Shown here: one piece after another, positions 36,001 to 49,300 of the stretch
How the letters are laid out: each line of letters opens with the position of its first letter
How positions within the stretch are numbered: the stretch's first letter is position 1
NCBI GenBank assembly: GCA_028673005.1
Contig: CM054113.1
Span: 68,231,350-68,295,349, forward strand
Direction of reading: 5' to 3'
DNA: 64,000 bases
DNA from: Tanypteryx hageni
Lineage: Eukaryota; Arthropoda; Insecta; Odonata; Petaluridae
Translations under genes and position numbers: made by a program
The notes under the pieces: model-generated
Seen by the model: the letters and a program-made list of their open reading frames with translations, nothing else
Told to the model about the DNA's origin: nothing
Database searches by the model: none

Positions 36001-39000
36001 CTCTGCCAAGTATGTAGCTCTTGTCATTTCAATAACACTGCATAATATAATGGTGATGAGGACTCTTCTAAATACATCAATGAAAGTTGCTAAGGCGACT
36101 TTTACCTCATTTAACTTTTGCCACTTAAAGCAATGCTGCCTATCTTGGTGACAGATTACTTGATGCATTAATGATATATACAGTAATCCCTTGAATTTTA
36201 GTTTCTCTTTACACGATTTCCATTCAGCATAATTTTTTCTCAGAGAGCTATCTCAAATTGCACGACCATCAATTTCATTTAAGCATGGTTTTGGAAAGAT
36301 CTCTAAGCATTATTTGGCATTAAATGTTTCAGTTTGAAACAGAGGTTAAAAGAAAGAATGAATCAATCAATGCTAAACACATTGTAACTACAGTGGAAAC
36401 CTGTTAACATGAAATTTGGAGGGCTGGCACAAACATTTCGTGTTAACCAAGTTTTGTGTTAACCAAATTACATGTTAAAAGTTTTGATGCTAAAATTTTT
36501 ATTTTTAAAATATGGAAGTAAGCACATAAACTAATATGTATCAATGATGGATCAATTTGCTCAAGGATTAATGACACTAATTTATTTTAATAATTTGATT
36601 TATTTGGCATAACATTCTTTCTGATAACAGTAATCTGTAATATTTAGAAAAGTTAGTAAATTTATTTCAAAATAAACTATTATAAAATAGCATTAGTCTC
36701 TATTTTTTAGTAACAAACCGTAGTTTTCTTCTGTACTGCATTAAATATAATTTTCTTTTCTACAAACTGTTCCAACTTGTTCAAAATAATAAATATTTTC
36801 TCTCCACCTGGTTTAATTCCTAAAAATGGCAAACAGTTTTAAGCACCATACGAATAACTGCAGCTTTTGATGTAGACATCGATATTACCAATATCAGCTT
36901 CATCTTTTTCAGTATCAACTAATGTATCCTCTATAATAGAATCCACAATGCCACTATGTGTTAAAATTGATGTGGTGACAATATGAAATGGCAGTTAAGA
37001 GAAGAAGGGAGTGGAGGCTGTCTTAATTGTCATTTTGTATTATCGGAGAGGAATTACATAGAATCATATTTTTGGGACCGAGAAAAATAATAATAATGGC
37101 ATATCATGTGAAGGATTTTGCATTAAGCAAATAATTATATGCAGAAAAATATAGGTGCAGGTACAGACCAAGCATGCATTTCATATTAACTGAAGTTTCG
37201 TGTTATCCATTTTAATGTTAAGTGGTTTCTACTGTATATAATGTAACATCATGTATTCCTATGAGGAAATCCATCCCACTTTGTATGGTTTCACTTTACA
37301 CAGTCTATTCCAGAAACACATGTACTGTGCAAAGTCAGGGAGGGTGTATTTTAAAATAAATGTTAAATATTATACATGTACCTCCTTTACTGTATTTACA
37401 TGATTTAAATTTTTTTCCTATTATCTGGACCACCCTTGGCCCCAATTAGTTTGGATAATCGGAGCTCTGCTGTATTTAGAAACATACCATAGTGCATCAA
37501 GTAATATGTCATAGCACAATAAATGGGGAGCATTGTATTACAAGAGGACAACCATTCCTACTCGGCTTTATGCCTCTTCATATTTTTTTAAGCTCTATAA
37601 AGAAGTAGTTTTCAGATATTTCAGTTCCCAATGATTGTTAAGAAATCATGTTGTCTTTTATTTTACTTTCTGTGTGGCTCTATTGTAAGATATATCTTTT
37701 AGGAGTAGAGGGAAATGTATAAACACTATTATAGTAGAATTTAACAGACATTTTGTGGTCTACAAATATTTCCATTTTACTGGAATTATTTATTTTAATA
37801 GTAATAAATTTTAATTGATTTAACAATAAAAATAATGTTCATTAGTATCATTGAATTTCTTTTATCACATTTTAATGTAGATTTACCAAAGAATCATCAG
37901 GTTGCGTAAATAAAGTCTCTTTATTTGACAAAGACCTCATGTTCTTGGTTGTGTTTGGCTTAAGAGGCTGTAAGCATGACATGGAAATAAAAAATGGTCT
38001 ACGGTGTGCAACTAAATGTCATAGTGCAATATCTGTTCTGAAAGGGGTGAAAACTGTGTCAATAGGAGTAACTACAGGTAACATCTTCTTCAAACTAAAA
38101 TCCATTAAGGTATTGTATTAAGAACTTTCATAAGTAATTATGAGCATGGAAAACTCAAGCTTAATTTTCAATTTAATTCAAATATGTCCAATTTAGATGC
38201 CTGCTATCTGTTGGAAGAATATGCCAAAAATATGTTTCCTTTTTTTGCTTTTTTCAAACAATCCACCTTATTCGGATAACAAGTGGTATAACATTGTCCC
38301 ACTAGGTGGCAGGTGGGGATGGAATAAAAGAGACTTTAGGATAAAAAAGTCATCCAAGGGAAAATATTATTAAATGATTGATTAATGTGTTCACTTTAAC
38401 CCTTTCATTCCTTAGGACAGCTGTTTTCAACTGAGGGTGCACGTATCTCTAGTGGTACATCCAGAGTTTTAAAGGGGTATGGCAAACTGCTAAAGATTAT
38501 AATTTTCTTCTTACTTCATCTGTCATGCATGAATTTTGAATTAAAATTTGTGATATTGCGGCTAAGAATTATGTTATGAAATAGAAAAATAGCCCAAAAA
38601 CTTTGAATTATAACATTATAAACATAAGTTCTCTTTTTTTAACAAACATGTTATGCATTTCATTAGCACTTTAAAATGTTTTTGGAGTTGTGTGACAATT
38701 AAAAAAATACACTAAGAGGTACATCAGTAGAAAAAGGTTAAAGTGCCCTGTCCTAGGCGCTGGCCTCGCATCTCTGCTTCTTGTATCAAAATACAGAATA
38801 CTGCACCCAGTATGCAGAGTTACAGATTTTGCACCCTTATGCATGTAGAGGTTTATGCCCTTCCCCCCCTCCTTTCACCTTTTTTTAGTTAAAATAAAAC
38901 ACCCTTTTTTTATTCAAATTTATAATTAATTTTTATTCCAATATTTCTAAATAAACATCACATTAACAGTCCTTGGTCCATGTTATCCAAGTTTATACCA

Positions 39001-42000
39001 TGTGATGTTTTCTTTTGCAATGACTGTTTGGCTACCATTCCAGGAGGAAATATGGAAAGGGCTGCTAGAGGAAAAGCAGAGGGGGCCCTGAAAAGGGCCA
39101 TTATGGGAGAAATGGATGGGGGAGTGGGAGAGAAAACTCGTTAGTTAGTTAAAAAGACAGCAGACATCCTTCCAAAAGCAAAGGACTGCATCCCACCATA
39201 TATGTATGAGGGGGTTTACCAGATAAAATGCACTTGCAGTAAATCATACATCGGCCAGATAGGGAGATCTGTCAAGTACAGGTTAAAAGAACATCATAGG
39301 GCAGTGGAGAAGAAACAGTTCCATCTCTCGGCCATAGCTGAACATGTGTGGTCCAAACCAGAACACAGTATAGACTTCAAAAACACCAGAGTCATTAATA
39401 GAGAGGGCCGATATTACCCCAGAGTAATACAGGAATCGATTGAGATCATAAAACATCCGAGCAATTTCAATAGAGAGGATGGATACAATCTTTCAAGCAC
39501 TTGGAAGAGGGTATTCCAACACCCGACAGAGTCTAGAAAATGAACAGCCATTCACGGCACACCTCACCTGACCGATGTGGGTATATATAATGGCCGGAAT
39601 TCTGCAAATGACACCTGACCTGAAGATGACACCTGGAATGATAGCGAAACAGTCATTGCAAAAGCAAACCACGTGGTAGAAACCCGGATAACATGGACCC
39701 AGTACAGAAACAGTGCAGAAGCCTTCGCATTAATCACATTAACAGCTTTTAATCACATTTTTTACTATTTCAAGTAATAAATATTACATAAATTAAAAAA
39801 TATGCCCCCTCAAATCGATTGCACCCTTAGGCACTGCCTACCCCTGCCTTAAGGCAAATCCACTACTGACTGCACCTTTATGACATCTCCTAATGAATTT
39901 GTCATTGAGATATATTTTTTTTGTTGATGAAAATTGCAGCATATAGTAACTACATAGCCTTTGGTATTTACTATAAGTTTTGGGTGGCTTTGAAGGGGGA
40001 TATAATTAGTTCTTTAGTATGAAATTTGCGAAATATTCTTTCTTATGACAGTTGTCCCCCAACTTGATGAAAGTCTGTATCAAATGTTTATGAACTAAAT
40101 TATACAAAATTAAATTAAAAAGATGACTTAGCATTGGGACTGAATTTTATTGATGGAATTTTTGTGAATATATATAGAATATGTATATTAAGAGCAGCTT
40201 TAAGAAAAACAAAGTTCATCCAATGTTTATTCAGTTTGAAATAGGATTTTATTGTTGCTCTCTTCATGAACAAATTTTTGTAAGAAAAAGTAGTTGAATT
40301 AACATTATTTTGAACAAAGAAATATATTAGAAATGAGAATATCTTATAAATGTAAAATTTTTCTCTGTAATTCTTTGTACTTTTCCAATTTATATACATT
40401 TGAGATGATTATAGGAATGACTTATTGTGGTGTTGTGGGTCATCCCATGAGAAGAGAGTACACTGTGATTGGTTCACCAGTTAATAAAGCAGCACGGATA
40501 ATGGTGGCTTATCCTGGAAAAGTTACCTGTGAAAGGAATACCTTCCTTCACTCCAAACTTCCGGCATCTTTCTTCCACTTGCAAGAAGAAAAGGAGCTAA
40601 AAGGTCTTTCTTCAGTTGGACCTATTTATGAATTCTTGGAGGATGAGATTAGGTAAAAATGGAATACAAAATAATATATTTATCAATAGTTTTTACTGAA
40701 ACTTTTGGAAAAATAAGTACTTATCTTAAGTTTTTCCAGTAGCTATAACAAGGCTATGAAGAACCAGATGTGCATTTCAGCTATAACGCAGTCATCTTCA
40801 GTGGTGATTTACCAAGAGTAGACTCTTAAAAAGAACCTGTATCGGAGTATTTTTGTTGTTTATAGCATGTACTCTTTAAAGAAAAAACATGCTAATGTGA
40901 TCCCTCTGTCTGTGAACAATCAATTTTTTTGTTCTAATGGATATTAGGAAGATTCTTTTTGAATTAGATAGCTCTGGTCAATGTATGAATTTTCCACTGA
41001 TTCGATTTGCCGGGTAATTTATAGGTTTTCCATTATATAGCTTCAGAGTTGGTTGAAAAATTCAAAATTCTGAAATAGTATTATATCAAACCTACTGAAG
41101 CTAGAGGAGTGAAGTTTACACTTACAGAAATGTCTAGTGAGAATCTACATTTCAACAGTATGGGTTATCACCTCTCCAAAGGGGGAGGCAAACCAGAACC
41201 CTAAAAATTTTTAAGAAAATGTATTTCAACCTCTTGCTTTAGTAGGGGTATCTTACTTGTTATAAGTGTGAGGTAAAGGTGATGATTTGTGGATTGGTCC
41301 CTCTTAAGGGTGTGCATCTGGGTCTGGGATATGTGAATTATGAAAGGGAAAAGGGAAGTTGGCTGTTCCATTGTTGCCTGCTTCAACTCTCCTATGAAAT
41401 GCATCTCTGCTTTTGTTGACTCCCACCTACACCCTCTCATCTGTCAAATCCCATCTTTTATCAAAGACACTAACCACTTTCTTCAATGCCTCAAATCACT
41501 CCTTTCCCCTCTCCCACCTAACACAATCTTGTCCAATATAGACGTCTGCCAATGACTTCTTAGGTGAATGGGAGGAATGCTTTCTTGATATATACCCCAG
41601 ACCAATGTTCCCTCTAATGTGGCTGACTATCTGAGCGGAAATGGAGGAGTCTGCACGGCCTTTGTAAATTCACAGCATGAACTGAGCTGCCTTTTACACA
41701 AGACCTTTTAACATTTTTATATGAAAATAAGGTAGAAATAAGAAATCTAAGATTTAATTTCATTTATAAAATTTACTATAAGATTATTCTAAGATACTTT
41801 TTTTACATTAGGCATTTTATGAAAATTTTAATAAAATAGTGGAAAGGGGTTGTCACTTTTAGCGGCCTCACTGGTTACCTTGTGTCAATGGAGACTGTAT
41901 AAGGCAGTCATGATAAGGAGATATGTATTAAAAATAGAACAAAATAGGAACTGTAATTTATTAATTATATAAAACTCGTACTCATACTATCGTGTCACAC

Positions 42001-45000
42001 AGTCATACATATACAAAAATAATTATGTTAAATACAATGTTTTTATTTTTGAATTTAAGTTAACAAACAGGATAGACAGGTTTCCATTTTACTATGTAGT
42101 AATCACAGTGTGAAGTTTGCAACTAGTTTACAGAGTAACATAGTAAGTACTTTTTATTAAAATTAATTTTAATTCATTTAAATTAAGTTTTGAGAGTAAC
42201 ATAGTAAGTTATGATTCCTAAAGAAATATAAAAGCTTTGTGGACCATTCATCCCTGCCCACCCCCACAGTGCAGGGCTTCAGGCGTGACCCCTATGCCCC
42301 TGTTTTTAGTTTGTGATGTGCGGAGTATAGTAATCTGTGCATGGGTGTTTCGAAATTTGTGCGTGGATGCACAGTCATGCAGCTTAGAGGAACACCAGAC
42401 CACTCCTAGGGCTGAGGTATATTGACAACATATTTCTTCTCTGGATGCAAGGACCTGACTCCCTACAATACTTTCTACAATATCTCTCTTCCCACCTCAT
42501 GCTCTCCTTCACCCACCACTCCTCTGCCTCCAACATCACCTTCCTGGATGTTGATCTCTTCATCCAGGAAAACAGAATCCACATCAGTGTGCACCTCAAG
42601 CACTCCAACCGCCTTCAGTACCTCTACTTTGACAGCTGACATCCCCTCCACACCAAAACCTCAATTTCCTATGCCCTAGCCTGCCAAGGGTGGAGAATCT
42701 GCTTGGACAGACTTGCTGTCCGAGTATTGCTCCACCCTCAAACATGCATTTCTTCAGCACAGATACCCACTGGATCTGATTTGGGACCAAATCCAGTGGG
42801 CAGTTGCACCCACCACCCCTAACTCCCACCACAATACCCACGCCATCACTGATTCCACCCCCCAACTCGCCCTAACGACCCTATTTTTCCCCAGCATCAA
42901 TGATATTCTGAGGAATATCCTAAAAGCTGCCCACCCTATCATCACATCTTTCCCCTACCAGGTCCCATTTCCTACACCACTGATCCTCTCCTTCTGCTGA
43001 CCCACTAACATCTAACATCTTATGGAAAAAAGAACCCCTAGCACCCACTCTCCTGCTCCCTGCTGGATCTCACCCCTGCAGTAGACCCCAATGTCTCACA
43101 TGCCCAATAAACCTACCATGCAATTCCTTCTCCAGCCCAACCACTAACATCACCTACCCCATATCTAACTAACAACTAAGAGCATCGCAGTGAAACAAGT
43201 TCATACCGAGCGTGCTAGCACCCAAACCAAAGGTTATTGTACATATAAACTCATAAACTTTTAATGTATAGTTACAGGCGTTTCTTAGGCAGAAACACTG
43301 TTTTTATAATTTTTTTATAATGGCGTCCATATAAAAAATAATAATTCTCCATCCCTTAACAAATGGCTGTCTTAACCAGAGCCTGGGATAAATCGGCCCC
43401 CTGTAGGTTTCTTTGAAATAAATAAAATTTTAACACATTTAAATCAATGAATTAAGACTATTAAAACATGCATATAACGCCATTAGTCAAGTTAAAGAAG
43501 GTTAAATTATAATCATTCTACAGCAATTATAGTCTTCCTAAACTGAAATATTTTGAAAAAAGCCATTCAATACTCTTTTAATTCTTCAATTGAAAATACA
43601 TAAAATGACGATATTAAGAGAAAAGGAGATTACTTATTAACTTACAGAGGCATACCACATAAAAGCCTTCTAAAAATAAAAAGCATTATCTTGAACGTCT
43701 TAATCACTAGAATCTCTACTAAAAAATCACACAAAAACAATTAATGAATCACTTGTCGATGCACTAATCGCAGATGAAACTCTCGTCAACCAGGGGATCA
43801 ACATCAGCACATTTTTCATGTGCCCAACCTCCACAAGAATCACACCAAACCCACCCCTCTCCTTTTGCCGAATTGAAAAAAGTGACATTGCAAAGAATAC
43901 ATTCTGTGTCATCTCCTTCATCAATGCTGCTTGACTCTCCTTGGACCAGGATCTGTTTTTTTCTTGCTTTCTTATGGAAGCAAAACTTTTTTCGATTTTT
44001 TCTTTGTTTCTACATGCATCAAATTGTCTTTGTATGGGCTGCCAGTTAAAATGGTCGCAGATCCAGCGTTCCTCTTATTTGGGTTCGTTGCTTAGGTCAT
44101 TTTTGGTAGGGCATGAATATCTTGAGTACTGACATGAAAGGAGGTACTGGGAGTAGGACTGGAAGCAGTTCCAGGGTTTCTGGCAGAAGTAATCATGATA
44201 GTAGGTAAGGACATGCTTGCAGATTCTGACTGGTCACTTTGGGTTATTTTGCAAGGAGCTGCTGTCAAAACTTAAATGACGGAAGTTATAGGAACATCTG
44301 TTAGTCCTTCTTGAGCACTTGCTTCCTCATTCAAGTCTGCTGCTGCTTGCTGGGACTAATCAGTAACATCTGTGCCATGAACACATCTCTATTGTATGGG
44401 ACAATGCCTCACTTGCAGAAACCATTAATGGCTATAGCTGGGGTAGCAGATTTTAGGCAGGCCTTACCAAAGATGCTGCTAATCTGAAACATAGTAATCA
44501 CTCAGCCTGGATGATTGTTCAACCATTTTTCAAGGGGATGATCATAATAGCCACTCAAAGGCTTCATAAAAGCAACATCTATTGGCTGCATTTTATGCAT
44601 TGAGTAAGGCGGGAGGCATAAAATCATGATGTGGTTAGCTTGGACTTTCAGAATGACATCTAGGTTCTTTGTGTGGGATAGATGCCCATCTAAAACCAAT
44701 AAAACTGGATCATCAATGGATGGTTGGTATGGGCCAAGAAATCAATCTTCATCCAACCACTTGAGTTACATGCAAAAGTTGTAGCAGAAGGAGCACCATT
44801 GGTTAGCTCGGCTTCTGTTTCTAATCCATAGCCATTTTCAATAAGTCAAAAAACTTTCCAACATTCCTCTTATTAAAAGCTCTATCACGAGCAGCTGAAG
44901 TGGATTCAGCATACTCAATGCAAGTTCAGGATGTCTGTTCCTGAAGCCTTCTAACCAACCTTCGCCAGTGATCTTCATTTGCTTGTTGAAGGGATGTTTG

Positions 45001-46230
45001 ATCTGATTTCTCTCGGCCAGTTGAAAAGCTAATGACCATACCTCCACTGCTGTGAGCTCATACATACAATCTTGCAAGTCAAGAATATGCTGCAATAATT
45101 CATCTTCTTGTTGTGTTGTAAACACTGGTTGCCTTGAGTCCAAGTCTTTATTTGCTAAGGCTGCATGAATATTTTTACCCTGGACACGACATTTTAAAAT
45201 ATTTTGTGGCACCTGAAACATTGTACTTGCAGTTTTGAAGCCTGTTCGGCCTGCCTGTACTTCCTGAATTGCTTTCTGCATATTTAAATCAATCCAATAA
45301 TTCCACTGTGAAGTTCTTTTATAGTGACAAGACATTTTGCAACCTGAAAACAAACTTAAATCATTAAAATTTATTAAATATGAGTTCGGGGAAAAATGGC
45401 CCCAGTTCGGGATAAGACAGCCAGCATGGGGCTGTTTTTTGCCAAACACATCCATCTAATTCAACAGCAAATTCCATCATGGCCTCCTTTATGAGGGACT
45501 TAATACTTACAGTGTATGTTCCCTAACTGCATCTTAATTTACAGCTAGTAGTCTGATTAAGTTTGAAAAATATGGTTTTAAGTAAAACTGAAAAATATGA
45601 GTCACCTACCTTACTTCAGAACCTACAAAAATGAGTTTTTCAACACAACTTCCTAGCAAATACAGATTTGACAATGAGCTTGCAGGACAAACAAATGCAT
45701 ACTAAGGACTACTGATTGACACATTTATCCTCCAGGTGCCATTACATGGAAACCACGAACCAAGAGATGGCCATTTTTCCCCAGGGAGCCGTCTTACCAC
45801 AGTCTCCCCTACAGCTTAGAGAGAACATGTACTTATAATTATAAAGTAGCTATAATGATAATTAATTTAATAAAAAAGCAAAAATTTGTTTAAAGATGTA
45901 AATACATTATTTATACTCAACATTTGGGGGTCCCTAAAAATCGGGGGCCTGGATGCTTTGCATCTGCTGCGTGCCGCACTTGGCCGGCCCTGTCTGCAAG
46001 CAATACTAAGTAAAAAGAGTGAGCAAAACATTTCACTGTATACCAAGGCAGCACATCACTGATGGCATTCAAAGCACAAGGATTGCCTTGACATCGGGCC
46101 CTTAGGTACAAGATTTCTCACCTTGTAGCTCGAACAGAAAACTGCTCCAGACACAGGGACCAGGTGTTTCACACATCGGGCATGCCACCTTACAACCCCT
46201 ATCATTTTGTTGGTATAATTTAGGAACACC

Positions 46231-46321
<91 letters not shown>

Positions 46322-49300
46322 CATACAAGTAGTTGGTGCTTGCATTCTGCAAACATTTCATCTCACCTTGAAAACATTAATTATTCAGACATTTCATTAT
46401 TAGATATATTTTTAATACAAAAGTTTGCAACGCTGAACCAATGACAACTAATAACACAAGAACAAATAAAAATGCAATGACAAATAACACAAACAATTTT
46501 TATAATCACCTTCATAATACAGTTATAGAATAACAGAAGAACCATCAAATTTTGCACTGTAATATGCAATGCAAAAAACAGTAGGGGAGACGTAGAAGTG
46601 ACAGGGAAGGGATGAAGGGGGAGAGGCACACGCACCTACAGATGTTATGGAAGGGGCAGAGGCACGATGTAGACCATAGGCCATAGTTTGGGGATCCCTG
46701 ATTTAGATCCTACAGTGCATGTGTGAGTTGGTGGGTATATACAAGTTTCCCATTCGGTGCAGAAGCTTCAGATTTGTATAATACTTGTCTCATACGGTAT
46801 AGAACATGAAGAAATCTTAGACTTGTCTTATACAAATCCTATACTTTTCTAGATTTCTGTTTATACATGCATAAGATTTGTATTTATCATACATATATAT
46901 TGTGTAAATACACCTTAAGGAAAAGGAAAGGTAGTGATGGTGGTGGCAACAAGGTGTTGGAGGAAGCCCAGTGACACCAGAGTTTGGAGATCTGCTGGGG
47001 GTGCTGTAGTAACACAAAAATGCAAAATACAGAAAAGAAAGCTTTTCAGGCCCTTGGTCAGCAACAGAGAGAGAACTAATGCTAAGTGACTCACTTAGTG
47101 CAATTCTGGGATGGAAAAGGATAGTTCGGGTGAGTGGAGGGGTAGATTCAAGGATAGTGGGTATGTGAGGGTGGAATCTATTGATTGTAGGCATCTGTTC
47201 ATAGAGTAGATCTGGTGGGTAACTACATTTGAGAAAGGCATCTTTGAGGATGGAGTAATACTGGGAAAGAGACAGCAAATCCTCCACCCTCAGTGGGCTA
47301 GGGCATAAGGGATAGAAAGTTTGGTATGTGGAGTATGGCAGCTTTCATAATGGAGTTATTGGAGGCTGTTGGTGGGTTTTATATGTAGATGTGTGGATTT
47401 TTCTGTCTTGGATGGAAAGGTCAATGTCCAGGAAAGTGATGTTGGAGATATAGAAATGGTAGATAAAGGAGAGCAAGGGGTGAGAGGAAAGTTGCAAAAG
47501 AAAATATTGGAAAGAGTCAGGTTCATGCATCCAAATGAGAAAGATATCATCAATGTATCTCAGCCACAATAGTGGTCTAAGAGGTACAGTGAGAAAGTGA
47601 CTCTCCCATTCCTCCAGCAATTGGCATATGAGGGTGCCTTGCAAGTGCCCATTGCAGTACCTATTATTTGGAGGGAGTGGAACCCTCTGAAAGAGGGGAG
47701 GGGAGGTATTTAAGGCAATGGAGGAAGTGGTTAGTGTCTTGGATGATATAGTAAAGTAGTTGGTTTGTAGAAGGCCTGATAACATCATTAATAACTCCGA
47801 ACCAGTAAGAGATCCTAATGAATCAAAGACAGTTTGAGAATTGAAAAGGTTTACGTAGTCTTTCAGTTGCTGAGGTATGCAATGAAATGAACCGAAATTT
47901 ACACAATTTTTTGTATCTTTCAGAGTCGTCATCTACTTGCAGTCTGCAATCTCCAGTGAAAATGTACAGCAGTATGAATATGAATAATTGCAGAAATTTT
48001 GGTTTATTTCATTGTACGTATATTTCTACAAAGTAAACTGTTGTGTATAACTTTTGAACTTTTCATAAAATCATTAATAACTTTGAACCAATAAGAGACA
48101 GAGTAATGGTTCCTTTGGAAAAGTTTTTTCATTCCTCAGGATGGTACCTTTATCAAAATTTGTTTTACTTTTTAGTGCAAAATAAATTTTTAAATTTTAT
48201 TTTAAATTATTTTATTAAGAATCTACTTCCCATGATTTCCTGTTGAAGATAGCTGCATTGTAGCCAAAATTCACATCATCTTTTTTATAACCTTGTTATG
48301 GCTGTAGGAGACACCTAAGATAAGTACTATTTTTTATACTTAAGTCCTTATTTTTTAGTTTACTTGTATGTTGGTCAAAATTCTGTTCTGCTCAAATCAC
48401 TTTCCCTTATTGATATTTGTGCCATTGTGTATTAGGTCTGTTGGTAAAATAAAATTTAAAAAAATTGAAAATGAACATGAAATAGATAATTATAATGTGA
48501 CTAGGGAGATGCCCATTGAAATTCAATAGGAAAGGTTTTTGTGAAATAAAAAATGAACATAAATATACCTTGACTTTCTTTGGATGGCAAGAAAACAAAC
48601 TTTTGTTCTTTTAGGCGTTTGTTGTTTCAAGTTTCGGACTTCTAAAATGATTCTAAGTACCTAATTTTAATATGCGAATGATAAATATTCTACATTCAAA
48701 TGTACTCCTCATAAATAACACAACGAATGTTGTTTACATTGGTTGCTATGAAAAGAGTTTCTCTCTCTTCTCTCTCGTACTAATTGTAAGAGCATTTAAA
48801 GCATGCTTTCACTCATAAGGATTGAAATAACAATAAAATTTCAAGGTTTAACAATGTAATGGGTTGGCATGGCAACATCCCATTAAAATTCAAGATTTTC
48901 CCAAAATATGTGAATTAAACATTTAACATGAGGAATTTCGAAGTGTAAGTGGGAAAATATGAACAGAATAAGAAACTTCATAGTTTTTTCTTTAAATAGG
49001 CTAGATCCAAAGATCATAGGTTAATTCTTTCTAATTTAGATCTCAAAAAGAATAAAAGCCTGCAAGTCGAAACATCAATTTTTACATGTTATCATATGGG
49101 AAATGGAAATGCTTACCTTGCAGTCGAACCTAGGACTTTTTTCAAGATTTATTTTCATCATCATCTTACAATATGTGAATCGATCATTCCTGCCAAATAT
49201 AAAAAATGAATATTGTTCCATTATTGAGTTATTTGCATTTTTATAGTGTGACAGAGGGAGTCATAAAGGGATAGAAGTAGCCTTTTATTATTGTTAGCCT

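Larger units (their letters stand above)
40715..43150 (+). mobile_element. Penelope-like element copy A (sAC intron 9)
   Basis: A plus-strand RT remnant (41360-41604 and 42403-43000), interrupted by a hAT element. The segment 40715-40810 (gtacttatctta...ctataacaaggctat...ttcagctataacgcagtcatcttca) recurs inverted at 48225-48325 beside copy B, so it belongs to this family. The C-terminal linker with paired Cys ([12 protein letters not shown] frame near 43110) follows; a GIY-YIG domain was not seen. Confidence 0.72.

Noticed and set aside
42422..43000. Pro/Ser/Thr-rich open frames considered as a mucin-like gene
   Set aside because: They are shifted frames of the Penelope-like RT; the frame with RYIDN and FLDVDLF explains the sequence.
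46056..46361. Open frame of repeated Tyr-Ile dipeptides
   Set aside because: It is a translation of the (TA)n microsatellite.
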